Assembly (NCBI GenBank): GCA_023014485.1
Contig: JAJOZX010000484.1
Span: 418,501-482,500, forward strand
From: Bathynomus jamesi
Taxonomy: Eukaryota > Arthropoda > Malacostraca > Isopoda > Cirolanidae
Direction of reading: 5' to 3'
Length of the DNA stretch: 64,000 nt
The position numbers were made by a program, and so were the translations under genes. Shown piece by piece: positions 1 to 11,122 of this stretch. Below the pieces are notes generated by a model. The model worked only from the letters and a program-made list of their open reading frames with translations. It was not told the DNA's origin and did not search any database. How positions within the stretch are numbered: the first letter of the stretch is position 1; the number at the start of each line of letters is the position of its first letter.

Positions 1-346
1 CTCATAAAGAGCAAAACTATGTAAACATTGTATATGTACACCAATTTTCAGATTATTATATTCAAAATTAATGATTTAATGAGGATTGTTTATGTTCAAC
101 AAATTTTGTTGGTGAACATCGCTCCAGTTTTGAATTCTGAGAGTCCACAAAGGCGGTAAAACTTTGATAATAAAATTTTCATTCTCATTTTAGTTATAAA
201 ATACATCATAAGATTTATAAAATATAGGAAATGCCTCCATTAAAAACCCATGAAAATAAAAAAAGGATTTTGAATTTCGGAACAAAACTTAAATCCTAAG
301 TTTACAAAAGAAATCAAATTAACATTTTACTCTTTTGGAATTCCTA

Positions 347-1228
347 TTAAAAAATTTGTTCAATGTCTTTCCCTTCTGTTTCAACAATTTTCTTTAGTCT
401 TGGATGAAATTCATCAATGGTTCGATCGATCTGCTCCTGTGGTATCTCTTCCCACTTCTCCACAAGAAGCTGACGCAAGTGATCAACATTTCTCACCCTG
501 CTCCTGTAAACTCTGTGCCAAATTTTCTCAGATTCCATAGTCAACAGGGTTCAAGTCAGGACTGTTAGGTGGCCAATTTTGGGGTTCAAGTAATTCTGGG
601 ACATTATTTTTTAAGTATTCCACGGTTGCTATTGCTGTATGGGACGTTGTTCCGTCTTGCTGAAAAAGATAATAACGACCGTTGGCCAGATTTTGCATGT
701 CGGGAAGCATGTTTCGCAGCAGAGAATTTCGATAGTACTTGGCATTGACTTTTACACCAGGCTCAATAAAATGAATGGATGTTTTTCCTAACTTTGATAT
801 GCCAACTGACACCATGACACTAGCTGAGAAATGACTTCTGGTTGCAAACAGTCTGCTATCAGATATTTCATTCTTACATTGGACGTGCGAGTAAACGCTG
901 TCATTTTAACTGTTCCGAGGTAGCTAGTTTCTCACTCTTTTGATATGCGAGCTGGTATCATATGGGTTCCTGGCTAGTTTTCCTGACTTAATATACGTTC
1001 TTCGACGTCGTCAATATTGTCTTGTATACGAACATTTTATGGTCGCCCACTTCCCTCTCTTCTTTTGATATCCCCAGTCTCGTCAATTTTCTTTAGTAGT
1101 TTTCCCAAACCACCAAGAGTCCATCCTTTGTTGGTGAGTTCGGAGAGTAGTTTCGTTCGTCCATATCCCTTTTCTAGTCTATAATGCTTAATTTTAATCT
1201 TATCTTCTTCTGAAAATGGCATATTCAC
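347..1228 (-). pseudogene. Tc1/mariner (maT-like) transposase remnant
   Basis: Three minus-strand pieces belong to one IS630/Tc1/mariner transposase. The N-terminal piece (1228 to 1037) is an HTH region ending in the GSGRP linker. The catalytic piece (815 to 528) has FQQDGTTSHTA and PPNSPDLNPVD; the two aspartates are separated by 37 residues by my count, as in DD37D maT elements. The tail (544 to 347) follows in another frame. Between 816 and 1036 only a short stretch resembling the second HTH remains, with stops, so part of the DNA-binding and first catalytic region is deleted. The element probably ends near 1508 at a mariner-like terminus (TTTTTTTGGCAGACGG). Its other end seems to lie left of the window. 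Clearly inactive. Confidence 0.85.
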
Positions 1229-1542
1229 TATATTTTATAACCCTGAAAAAAAAAATCGTATATTAGAATTTACAAAAGTGAAAATGGAAATAAAAGATTA
1301 TTAATTAGTTTGTCGAGCATCAGTTGTAGTATTATTAGCGAAATATTTAATAACTCTTTATTTTTGATAGCTTCGAACTGAAATTTGGTTTACGGGTAGA
1401 TGTTTTATGTATCTTTTACGTATATAAGTTTCATACTGATTGTTTAAAAAATATTGATTCCATGGGTGTTTTTAGAGTGAACCCTATTTTTTTGGCAGAC
1501 GGTGTATAATGTCTGCCAATAAACCTTTTCATTTTTCGTTTT

Positions 1543-1543
1543 C

Positions 1544-1583
<40 letters not shown>
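1543..1583. repeat. (ATA)n microsatellite
   Basis: About 13 ATA units lie just outside the right end of the mariner remnant. Confidence 0.95.
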
Positions 1584-1586
<3 letters not shown>

Positions 1587-2225
1587 GTGAAAGTGAAAAA
1601 GAAAACTTTTATTATAAGGGAAAGAAAAGTAAAAGTTAAAAAGGTTTTGAAAAAGGAAAAATTGTACCAGTTCAGCGGATAAAAACAAAATCCGGAACAA
1701 CAAAGAGAAGATCAGCACAGCCAAAATGCATCAAAACACCACACCACGAGTATCCCACCGCCTAGCCCTCCCACTAGGCAGTGGTGAGTGTCAAGTGGAT
1801 AAATCATCAAACCCAGTGGCGGATTTAAGGTGCGCGGGGCCCTAGGCCGGTTGGAGTGCGGGGCCCCAAACTACGCAAAGCTAGCTTAATTAACTGAAAT
1901 GAAGATTTACACCCCCATCCCCCAGTGGTGACCTTACGGGGCCCTCAAATCAATGGGCGAGCGAAGCGTTAAAATAAATTTACTTTTTAAACAATATTCA
2001 ATTTATTGATAAATAATTAATTAGCCAAATGACCATTTCATAGTTGAACATTACACATTTGTTTTTTTGAAGCTTAACAATAAAAAATAACTATAATAAT
2101 ACACCATTAACAAAAAATAACTATAATAATACACCATTAACTAAAGAGAATACCACTTGACTGACATGCAAATGATGCAATGAGTGGGTTTTGTTTATTG
2201 CAGGCAATTTGTACGGTACACTTAA

Positions 2226-2834
2226 CTATTTCTCAGTCAAAAAAGATTTTTTTCTAGCCTTCTTACTTGCAAACTGTTTGATGACATCAGTAAAATCAAG
2301 AACAGTTGTAGCAATATCTCTGCCAGTGTGGCTTAGCATGGGAATAAACTGCAAAAACCTTTCAACTGGACCTGTAGTAGGCAGTACATAGCGGATTGTA
2401 AAAGTAAGTTGATCCATGTGTGAAATATCAGGTGTGGAGTCAACAGAAATTGAGAAGTACTTTGCTGTTTTTACTTCATCTGTTATTGAGGACATAACCT
2501 TTTCTGCCATTATTCCAATGACTTCCTCAGAAATGACATGGGACAAGTAGGAAGTATGACCACTACCTTTGTTTGCGTGTTTCTTGATATGTGCTGCCAA
2601 GAAACTGTCGTATGTGCTCAGCAGCTCTAGAATCCCAAGATAGTTTCCATTGTGTACTGATCCAATTACTTCATCTTTACCTCGAATGGCTAGCCCGCGT
2701 TCGCAAAGTAGCTTTAAAACATCTACACACCTCCTCAATACTGCTTGCCAGTACTCGCATTCACTTTCATATTGTTGTACTAGATTAGAGTCAATATGGG
2801 CACCCGCAGTCTTTCGATATATCATTTCGACCAT
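2226..2834 (-). pseudogene. hAT transposase, middle part (ZMYM1-like)
   Basis: This 202-residue reading frame resumes the hAT transposase downstream of the inserted LINE. It reads GAHIDSNLVQQ, then NGNYLGILELLSTYD, then KYFSISVDSTPDISHMDQL and RYVLPTTGPVERFLQF. This order is typical of the zinc-finger MYM-type 1-like transposases widespread in invertebrates, with SVDSTPD containing the first catalytic aspartate. It stops after KKARKKSFLTEK. The rest of the RNase H-like fold and the C-terminal dimerisation domain are not found before the left terminus. Not functional alone. Confidence 0.88.
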
Positions 2835-2849
2835 ACTTTTCCTGTGCTA

Positions 2850-4737
2850 TAATGTTATAATGTTATAATGTTTCAGACCAACAAAGACCCTAGGATCCAC
2901 TCATGGCTGGTCTACCTAACTGTGTTCGTAATCGTGTATTGTGTATACACATACGAGGAAAAGTGTAGGTGTGGCTGTAAAGACTGTACAGTAATGTAGA
3001 AATGTGTGTGCACCCATTATGGGTCTCCCATTTAAAGGTGTTTGTGGGGCAAGTGAAGATCATGAGTTTTTCAATACCTCACAGTACTATGGGGGGCACC
3101 GCTCGGCAGAGGAATCTCTTTAAATGGGGTGTGTAAGGACAGAGAGTATCCCCTAACCCAAGACGCTGCCTCCCTATATCCCACAACACTTGTGTTGAGC
3201 TGTGGGATCTATCCCCACAAAGCCTTAATTTTACTACCTTAAACTATACCCTTTCTATCAACATGCGCGTCCAATCGATTCTTAAACATGTTTATAGACG
3301 TGCTACTAATTACTTCTACCGGCAAACTATTCCAGCTATTTACTATTCTATGCGTAAAAAAGTTTTTCGCAACTGCTGTCTCGAACCTTCTACTTGTCAA
3401 CTTACACCCGTTATTTCTAGTCCTATTATATTGAGATATTTCGAAAAAGCTATCTCTATCTACGTTATCAAACCCATTCATAATTTTGAAAACCTGGATT
3501 AGATCACCCCTTAACCTCCTAGTCTCGAGTGTAGTCAATTGTAACTCTTTAAGCCTATCTTCGTACGACTTTGACCTAAGAGACGGAATCATCTTAGTTG
3601 CTCGTCTTTGAACTCTTTCGATTTTGTCTATATCTTTGCGCATATGCGGATTCCAAAATTGGACCGCGTACTCCAAATGGGGTCTAACTAATGATTTATA
3701 AAGAGGAACTATAATATCGCGCGATTTGTACTCAAAATTTCGAGCTATAAAACCTAACACTTTGTTCGCCTTATTGACCGCCGCTGTACTTTGTTTCGCT
3801 ACTTTTAAATCACCAGTGACTATAACTCCTAAATCTTTTTCCTGCTCTACGCTTGTTAAATCTTTCCCTGACATACTATACGCAAAATTACCGTTACGCG
3901 AACCTATATGCATAATTTTGCACTTATCCACGTTAAATCTCATTTGCCATGTGACTGACCAATCAACGATTTTATTCAGATCTTCCTGAATTTTACCTCT
4001 ATCTTCGTCATTAATCGCCCTACCACCCAGCTTCGTGTCATCCGCAAACTTTGAAACTGTACTGACTAGGCCGACATCTAAATCGTTAATATATATAAGA
4101 AAAAGCAAGGGGCCCAATACAGAACCCTGAGGAACGCCACTCGCTACATTAGCCCAACACGACTCCGCTCCATCAACGACCACCCTCTGTTTCCTGCCTC
4201 GCAACCATTCTTCTAGCCAATTTATTACTACACCCCTGATTCCATGAGCCTTAGTTTTTTCAATCAGTCTTTTGTGCGGCACGGTGTCAAACGCTTTTTG
4301 AAAATCTAAATACACTACATCAACCGCCCGATGTCTATCGTAAACGTTAACCACGCTTTGGAAAAATTCTAAAAGATTAGTTAAGCAAGATTTGTTTCGC
4401 CTAAAACCGTGCTGCGTATTTCTGACCAGATTATGCACTTCTAAGTGTTCGACTATACGATCCCTAATTATTGATTCCAGTAGCTTACCTACAACAGACG
4501 TTAAACTGATTGGCCTATAATTTCCCGCCGCACCTTTATCGCCTTTCTTAAAGATAGGTGTTACGTTCGCTAACTTGAAATTATCTGGTACGCACCCCTC
4601 AGAAATAGACGCATTAAAAAACTTTGTTAGCGGCACAACAATGCTATCTTTTAATTCTTTTAGTTGTATGGGATATATGGAATCCGGACCCGGTGATTTA
4701 CGCGTTTTCATTTTATCAATATAGCGCATTACTTCCC
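2850..4737 (-). mobile_element. 5'-truncated CR1/L2-like LINE inside the hAT
   Basis: Minus-strand reverse transcriptase sequence starts abruptly near 4737 within the hAT coding region. After about 0.4 kb of 3' UTR it ends at a short octamer repeat (ACATTATA on the minus strand, about 2849-2873), the type of 3' tail seen in CR1/L2 elements. The hAT reading frame resumes immediately beyond. I saw no convincing TSD, which is common in this clade. The endonuclease domain is absent because of 5' truncation. Confidence 0.85.
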
Positions 4738-5368
4738 CAGTTGTGAAGCCAGTTGTGAATGAGCTTTCCACCTTTGACATAAGCTTGCAAGCAAAACAAT
4801 ACACTTTACCAGTTGTTTTAGAGTAACAGAGCCATTTAAGATTAATTTCTTGGCCAGATAATGAATGAGTTCGAGTGAATAATGTCTTTGTACAATGACG
4901 GGTTCTGTTTAGCTGTTTCACAGCTGACTCTTTGAAGTCACCATCACAGTGTCGACATTCTGCGCTTCCCTTTTTCAACCAATAGTCACACACATTTTCA
5001 GTAATTATTTTAGGCCATAATCCAAGATCCGTTTCAAATCCTTGTTCAGTACCGGTATTCATAACTTTCACTTCCTCTTGTGTCTCCTCACTGTCACTGT
5101 GTTCAGGTTCAATTGCGCTAACTACACTAGGTTCAGTACTAGTTGTGGCTTCTCCAGTTGTTTCAGGCGTAATTGGTGTTTCTACTGATTCAGATTCAGT
5201 TTGAGTTTGTGATTTTGCAGATTCAGATACTGTTGGATATGTCAACCATTGAGTTATTTTTGGTAGTTTTTTTACTCTTTGGTTTACGTCTGCCTTTTCT
5301 TGTCGTTTAACAGAGCCAGCTTTATACTTCCTCCCTTGATCACGATCACGACTTGTTGATTTCTCCAT
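3239..5368 (-). CDS. Chimeric ORF: hAT N-terminus fused in frame to LINE RT
   Basis: This is one uninterrupted 709-codon frame. Residues 1 to about 210 are the N-terminus of a ZMYM1-like hAT transposase: a basic start, an acidic low-complexity stretch, then a TTF-type zinc finger (CRHCDGDFKES, CFACKLM). From about residue 211 it is a LINE reverse transcriptase with SPGPDSI, NYRPISLTS, YLDFQKAFDTVPH, GVPQGSVLGP (about 413) and the catalytic FADDTK (about 438), followed by the thumb and C-terminal region. The join is the LINE insertion point, next to a TTGFTTG duplication. The long open frame implies a fairly recent insertion that preserved frame by chance. Expression of the fusion is unproven. 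Confidence 0.85.
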   Translation of the reverse strand: MEKSTSRDRDQGRKYKAGSVKRQEKADVNQRVKKLPKITQWLTYPTVSESAKSQTQTESESVETPITPETTGEATTSTEPSVVSAIEPEHSDSEETQEEVKVMNTGTEQGFETDLGLWPKIITENVCDYWLKKGSAECRHCDGDFKESAVKQLNRTRHCTKTLFTRTHSLSGQEINLKWLCYSKTTGKVYCFACKLMSKVESSFTTGFTTGEVMRYIDKMKTRKSPGPDSIYPIQLKELKDSIVVPLTKFFNASISEGCVPDNFKLANVTPIFKKGDKGAAGNYRPISLTSVVGKLLESIIRDRIVEHLEVHNLVRNTQHGFRRNKSCLTNLLEFFQSVVNVYDRHRAVDVVYLDFQKAFDTVPHKRLIEKTKAHGIRGVVINWLEEWLRGRKQRVVVDGAESCWANVASGVPQGSVLGPLLFLIYINDLDVGLVSTVSKFADDTKLGGRAINDEDRGKIQEDLNKIVDWSVTWQMRFNVDKCKIMHIGSRNGNFAYSMSGKDLTSVEQEKDLGVIVTGDLKVAKQSTAAVNKANKVLGFIARNFEYKSRDIIVPLYKSLVRPHLEYAVQFWNPHMRKDIDKIERVQRRATKMIPSLRSKSYEDRLKELQLTTLETRRLRGDLIQVFKIMNGFDNVDRDSFFEISQYNRTRNNGCKLTSRRFETAVAKNFFTHRIVNSWNSLPVEVISSTSINMFKNRLDAHVDRKGIV

Positions 5369-5966
5369 TGTGCCTCAGTGCAGCCTCACTGCCTTATCCT
5401 GAAACATAAAAACTTAAAAAAAAACTATTTACACTTGACCCTCGGTTTAGTATTAATTAATACAGTTTCATTAATTAATTAAATACAGACACTAAACAGT
5501 TGTTCGGGTGAAAAAGTCGCTTTATGGGAAAAGTCGCCAGCCCCCACCAGTGGCGACTTTTTCCTTAAATATGTATAAAATGTATTTATTATGAAATCTA
5601 AGCTAAACTGACCTAACCTAGCCTAAGTACGTTTCATATAAAAAAATTAATTACATTAATTTAACATTTTTCAACTTATTTATGTTATTATAAAGCTGAC
5701 TAAAACTCCCCCATCCCCATTTATTGACTGGCGACTTTTTCGAGATACGACTTTTACCATTACTTACCACTAAACACACTCACATGTGCACTCCACAGCG
5801 GCCTGAATAGAACTAAACTCCCGCCAGCAAAGAGAGTGATACCATAATTATCACTAATCATTAATCAATTGTATTATTTATAGTGGAATCCAACATTATA
5901 ATTATATGTGAGGGCGCGGGGCCCTCACAGGCGCGGCCCCCCCCTAAATCTGCCACTGATCAAACC

Positions 5967-6230
5967 ACACACCAACACCACTGACTACTTCAGACTTAGG
6001 ACTGTGTTGTCTGCCGGACTGGTGCAATTTTGTCTTTTTTTTTGTTAACTTTTTTAACTTTTATTTTTCTTTCCCTTTTTATCATATTTTTCCTTTTCAC
6101 TTTCATTTTTTATCACATATTTTAAAATACATTCTAGACACGTACTTTTCTTGCTCATGTTTCGTCGCCGAATTTACAGTTTTTAAGTTTTTAATCCTTT
6201 AACTTAATAGTTAAATACATTTAAACATAC

Positions 6231-6265
<35 letters not shown>

Positions 6266-6880
6266 TCTGTTTCTACGCGTTGAAATAATTATGAACGAAA
6301 GGCGTCCTAGTCGTGGGAGTGGGGGTGGGTTAAGTGAGTGCTGCAATATTAGAAATTCGTGAAAAAGGATGCTATCCCTTTATAAATACATTTAAACATA
6401 TAAACTCACGTCGTGTAGTTATTAGTTGCCAGTTGGCACTATCATAAGACACCTTACTATAACTTGGGCGACTCAATGAGAAATTTTCAGTGCCACTTAT
6501 GAAATCGTGCCAATATGAGTAGTTATGATAATCGTACCTTCCCAAAGTGGTCCGGTACTGATAGTGAAAAATTTCTTCCACCCTTGCCCACAGTCTCCCT
6601 TGAAAAATGTTTGGTTCCTCTGGTCCGAAAGGTACGTCATCGGTAAGTGGAACCTTATTACACAAGTCTCACGCGGATCTCCGTGGCAGAATATGAGAGA
6701 GAGAGAGAGAGAGAGAGACTGTGTGGGTGAAGAGGAACGGTGAGAGAGTGCGACAGGGAGTGAAGTTTATGTGTTTGTGCGTGAAACAGAGGGAGAGTAA
6801 ACAACAAGCAAAAAAAAATAAAAATAAAATAATATATATATATATATATATAAAGTAATATAGTATACGCACGGTCATTG

Positions 6881-6940
<60 letters not shown>

Positions 6941-7649
6941 TTAGGGCTGTCACATTCATCGACCATTTCATGAGTCGGCGATTAATGTTTTCGCTCGCCG
7001 AATCGGTATATTGGTTGACTCATTCTGGTAGGTGGAAAACAGCTGTCAAAATGTATCACTAATTATGTGGTATTGAATAGTGACTGCTTTTTTCTTAGTA
7101 GTTATTTACATGCATTCTATAATTTTAGTTCTGTACTTTGTTATATTCAGACGTTATAATTACACAATTTCAACCCATTAATTTACCAATTAATCGATTA
7201 ATTGTATTTAAGTTAATCAATTAAAAGAAAAAAGTTGATAGACAATCCGAATAGATACGATATTGGATTTTTGTTATTTTCAAACAAATGTTGAGGACCA
7301 CCGTGCACCCACCCACCTACAGCATCTTCATTCGGGATGTCTGACAAAGGAGAAAGTTACATTCTGTTCTCGATCTCGTAACCTACTATATAAAGCGATC
7401 AAGGACTCGGGTAAACAATTTATAGAGCCCATTTATCAATGGTTTCGATTAACTACTTTCCAGATTTATCAATATTTTCGGTAGGTATTAAACAATTTTG
7501 GCCCTTATTTGCTAAGTGAGTTTTTAATCTTTGTTTTCAATTCTCGCTCTTAGCAATGAGGCAAAATATTACTGTTTTATCCTCTTAATACGTTTTAATT
7601 TTGTTCTTGAAGTTAGGGACAAAATTTGGAAGTATATTTTTGGTATTAT
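5967..7649. other. No gene recognised; microsatellite-rich
   Basis: This stretch holds (TA)n at 6233-6263, 6832-6853 and 6889-6935, and (GA)n at 6695-6718. A 97-codon minus-strand frame (6372-6665) and a 73-codon plus-strand frame (7263-7484) match nothing I know. TAGGGCTGTC at about 6943 resembles a hAT terminus, but I found no partner end or TSD. Confidence 0.6.
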
Positions 7650-7918
7650 TATAGTATTACACCCGTCTAACGTCCAGCAATTATTATATATTCATTAGGT
7701 AGATGTTTTAATTCTAAGACACTTTTCTTCTATAGCGTTTCCGTCGCAAATGCTTCGTTTTCGAGATATAAACGTTTTTTTGGTGTGTATCTAGTGTGTG
7801 TTCGTACGTTCGTTTGTGTGTTCGTACGTTCGTTTGTGTGTTCGTTTGTGTTGCCGTCACATGTCTGCCCAATCACTGCGCTCCATCCATTTCGAATTTT
7901 AATTAGTTTGCTACCGGA

Positions 7919-8281
7919 ATGGCTTCGTGTGACATGTGTTCGTTCGATTATTACCGCTGTATTGTCGCATTCTATGAAAATTTAGAAAAAAGTGTTGAGT
8001 TTCTGCGTGCTCACGGTGTTCTACCGACAGTAGTGAAGTGTCCACATTGTAAAACGGAGTGTACGTATCGTCAAGACCAGAAACTGTGGCGTTGTAGAAA
8101 AAGTTACGTTGTGCCTAAAACGAAGAAAAGACGGTACTGTGATTATTCTGTCTCAGATTTTAAAGGTTCTTTTCTAGACAATACTAATATTCCTCCGTGG
8201 AAAATTGTTCTTTGTGAATCATTTCCTCAGCCAATTATGGGACCACAGAACTGTGGTGGAGTGCCTGATAGGTTAGGATAG
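7919..8281 (+). pseudogene. Merlin/IS1595-like zinc-ribbon protein, N-terminal part
   Basis: This 120-codon frame has a four-cysteine ribbon: CPHCKTEC, then WRC, then RRYCDYSVSDFKGSFLD. The arrangement CPxC...WRC...C..S...GSFF is the N-terminal zinc ribbon of Merlin/IS1595-type (ISXO2-like) transposases. The DDE catalytic part that should follow is missing; the frame runs into GGTTAGG repeats and the foldback. It is a truncated transposase or a captured zinc-ribbon gene. The family call rests on motif pattern only. Confidence 0.5.
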
Positions 8282-8303
8282 GTTAGGTTAGGTCAATTTT
8301 AAA

Positions 8304-8500
8304 GGTGAAATTTATGTTTTTCCTATGGTTTTTGATGTGTTTTGAACGAATCTGACCTTCAAAACCGTCGGAAATGACTCGTTTTCGATTGCCGGCTGGG
8401 GGGAGGGGGGTTATCTCAAAAACGAGTAATTTCCGACGGCTTTGAAGGTCAGATTCGTTCAAAACACATCAAAAACCATAGGAAAAACATAAATTTCACC
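8304..8500. repeat. Foldback inverted repeat
   Basis: Arms of about 80 bp (8304-8385 and 8415-8500) are nearly perfect reverse complements around a G-rich spacer. GGTTAGG repeats precede the left arm. Likely a palindromic MITE nested in the 7650-8528 element. Confidence 0.85.
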
Positions 8501-8528
8501 TCCAAAGGGAGACGGGTGTAATACTATA

Positions 8529-9138
8529 AAATTACCATATTTTTTTTCACGAATAATTATCATGTATCTTTAAAGGAATATTTCTAGTGCGTATTTCTAG
8601 TTTCAAACATTTAAGCCGTGACCAGATTTTTTTTCTGTTATTTTGAATGTGAAGACTAAGAGCTTAATTGTGGAGAGAGCGAACCAGTATTCAATTACTG
8701 GAAAAGCCAAACTCTCCTATAAATACGGCGAAATGTTCATTTTTTCTGCTACGGAATCGTCTTCAAATAAGTCCCATTAATTTTTTTCTATAGCACTTGT
8801 AATATTATATAGTGCCCTGTGAACTCATTCGTTCTTTCACATTATTGCTCCCACTCCATGAGTAATAATAATAATAATAATAATGTTAATAATAATAAAA
8901 TAATTTAAATTTTAATTGTTCTTTTATACTCGTATATGTACAAGACAAAGATGAGGTGTAACAAGAAAATAATATACTTGACAGTGCGACAGTTAATGCT
9001 TTCCTAAACAAGCATAGCAAACTATAATTATAATAATTATAATAATAATAATAATAATAATACAGTATATTGTTCGATTTATATAAATACTGAAAACATA
9101 TATTAGGTGCAACTATATATACACACTGTATATATTAT

Positions 9139-9171
<33 letters not shown>

Positions 9172-9275
9172 GCACGAAGGAGGGGCCAAGTGCAAATGCC
9201 GCGAAAACACCGCCCCTCCCATAGAGAAAGAAGAGAGCCAAAATCAAGGTCCAAGGTTTTCAAGGTATATATATA

Positions 9276-9317
<42 letters not shown>
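8529..9317. other. No gene recognised
   Basis: AT-rich sequence with (ATA)n runs near 8862-8885 and 9034-9062 and (TA)n blocks at about 9124-9170 and 9267-9306. No coding sequence or RNA gene seen. Confidence 0.6.
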
Positions 9318-9319
<2 letters not shown>

Positions 9320-9519
9320 GGGTGTTTCATATGTCTGGAGACATTGGAAATATGTGTAAAAAGTAATGCAACTTTATGACGAGTAATGAAGTTTCTTGAA
9401 GTTGAGGGTGAACAATTTGAACACTTTCTGTAATAGTTTGTTGAAAATAAAACATTGTCATAAAGTCGTGTTACTCTTTCTACATATTTCCAATGTCTCC
9501 AGAAATATGAAACATCCTG
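9318..9519. mobile_element. Mariner-type MITE
   Basis: Inverted repeats of about 45 bp begin CAGGGTGTTTCATATGTCTG on the left and CAGGATGTTTCATATTTCTG on the right. The right end is followed by TA. No ORF. The size and termini fit a Tc1/mariner-derived MITE. Confidence 0.8.
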
Positions 9520-10140
9520 TATATACCTTTCCTTTCAACCTTTTAAATGTTCCGTGCGATGATTCCTCAGTTCACGAAGATCAAGCTTGTTGCCCCTCCT
9601 TTCAAGTTGGCCTGGTGAAGTACAAAGTTGGTTTTTTGTGCTCTCCACCTCACATAGCCAGGTATGCCCGGCTCATCTGGAATTGTTCTGAGCCAGGCGT
9701 TTAGTTTTATTTTGAAGATATCCACCGCAACACCATTCGTGTTCCTTAGTTCCTTGGGCAGCTGGTTAAACAGTTTTGGTCCCCTCACAACAAAACTATT
9801 TTCTTTCAGGGTTGAGGATGTTTCCTGTCTAGCCTTTAATTTGGGAACACGACACATTCTTCCTTTTCTACTTTTCACTCTTGTTTCGGGGGTTATATGG
9901 TTCAGGGTACCCGGTCGATTCGCCAACGGACGTTTCGCCGAACGGACGATTCGCCGAATGGACTGTCATTAATATTTCTATGACAAAATACACACACATG
10001 TTATTAAAGGTTATTATTAAATGTTATTGAATTATTTTGTTAAAATATTAAATTATGTTAAATTGACAGTTATAGACGCTTGACGTAAAAACATAGATAC
10101 CTTTTTAAAATAAATTTATATCGATAATACTATATAAAAT

Positions 10141-10195
<55 letters not shown>

Positions 10196-10422
10196 GGGTG
10201 GCCCAATAAAAATGGCACCAATTTTGAGAAGTGATATCTCAATAACCATTGCAGCTAGGGACTTAAAAAAACAACCAAATGAAAGATACTTCTTTTCTCT
10301 TTAAATACTTATTCTATGGCTTGATGGTTATAAGCCCATATAATGCCCAAAATTGGCTTCCAAAAAAAATATATAAAAAAAAAAGTTGCGCATTTATATT
10401 TATTCCTTGATCCTAATTTTAA

Positions 10423-10902
10423 ATGAAATTTTTCTATTCCAGACCCCTCAAGATGGGATTGAGAGAATCTGATAAGAACATTATACAAACACTACGTGAA
10501 GAAAAAGGATATTCATTAAACAGAATCCTTTACGAATTTCCAAATAGAAATTGGAAAAAAAGAACTGTGGCGCATTTTTTACAAAAACTTAAAGAAACCG
10601 GCAGCAGTCAACGGCGTCCGGGAAGTGGTCGACCAAGAAGTATTAGAACGCCAGAAAACATTGAAAAAGTAAATGAAATGGTTTTAAGTCAAGAGGAACA
10701 ACCGGGAACAAGTAAAAGTGAACGTGAAGTTGCGAAAGAAACCGGGATTTCACGTTCATCAGTACAGCGAATAATTCGCTGTACTGATGAACGTGAAATC
10801 CCGGTTTCTTTCGCAACTTCACGTTCACTTTTACTTGTTCCCGTTGTTCCTCTTGACTTAAAACCATTTCATTTACTTTTTCAATGTTTTCTGGCGTTCT
10901 AA
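10423..10902 (+). pseudogene. Mariner transposase N-terminus, left arm
   Basis: The first about 120 residues are an IS630/Tc1-type paired HTH domain: LREEKGYSLNRIL, a GSGRP linker, then EVAKETGISRSSVQRIIR. After the palindrome centre the frame reads antisense of the opposite arm, so the catalytic DDE domain is absent. It could encode a DNA-binding-only product. Confidence 0.85.
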
Positions 10903-11122
10903 TAGTTTCTGGTCGACCACTTCCCAGACGCCGTTGACTGTTGCCGGTTTCTTTAAGTTTTTGTAAAAAATGCGCCACAGTTCTTTTTTTCCAATTTCTA
11001 TTTGGAAATTCGTAAAGGATTCTGTTTAATGAATATCCTTTTTCTTCACGTAGTGTTTGTATAATGTTCTTATCAGATTCTCTCAATCCCATCTTGAGGG
11101 GTCTGGAATAGAAAAATTTCAT
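10643..11122 (-). pseudogene. Mariner transposase N-terminus, right arm
   Basis: This is the mirror copy of the left-arm ORF. It matches through VNEMVLSQEEQ, then a one-base deletion shifts the frame, so the second HTH is lost here. It overlaps the plus-strand copy across the palindrome centre. Confidence 0.85.

Larger units (their letters stand above)
1814..5958 (-). mobile_element. hAT element (ZMYM1-like) with 8-bp TSD
   Basis: The element starts CAGTGGCGGATTTA and ends TAAATCTGCCACTG, inverted repeats with one mismatch. It is flanked by an exact 8-bp direct repeat ATCAAACC (1806-1813 and 5959-5966). Subterminal GCGCGGGGCCC blocks lie near both ends. The minus-strand transposase is split by a LINE. 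Its N-terminal half is at 4737-5368 and the middle is at 2226-2834. The catalytic and dimerisation regions beyond residue 200 of that second piece are missing, so this is a deletion derivative. Confidence 0.93.
7650..8528 (+). mobile_element. Small TIR element with Merlin/IS1595-like ORF
   Basis: A perfect 19-bp inverted repeat, TATAGTATTACACCCGTCT at 7650-7668 and its complement at 8510-8528, encloses an 879-bp unit. It contains the zinc-ribbon ORF at 7919-8281 and a foldback at 8304-8500 abutting the right terminus. No flanking TSD is evident, so the exact termini may differ by a few bases. Confidence 0.65.

Noticed and set aside
6372..6665. 97-codon minus-strand ORF
   Set aside because: No motif, no homologue recognised, no supporting splice or promoter signals. 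Not annotated as a gene.
6943..7060. hAT terminus TAGGGCTGTCACATTC
   Set aside because: Resembles a ZBED-type hAT end, but no matching right end or TSD was found.
8265..8295. Arthropod TTAGG telomere tract
   Set aside because: Only a few GGTTAGG units next to a foldback. Similar CCTAACC words occur inside MITEs across the window.
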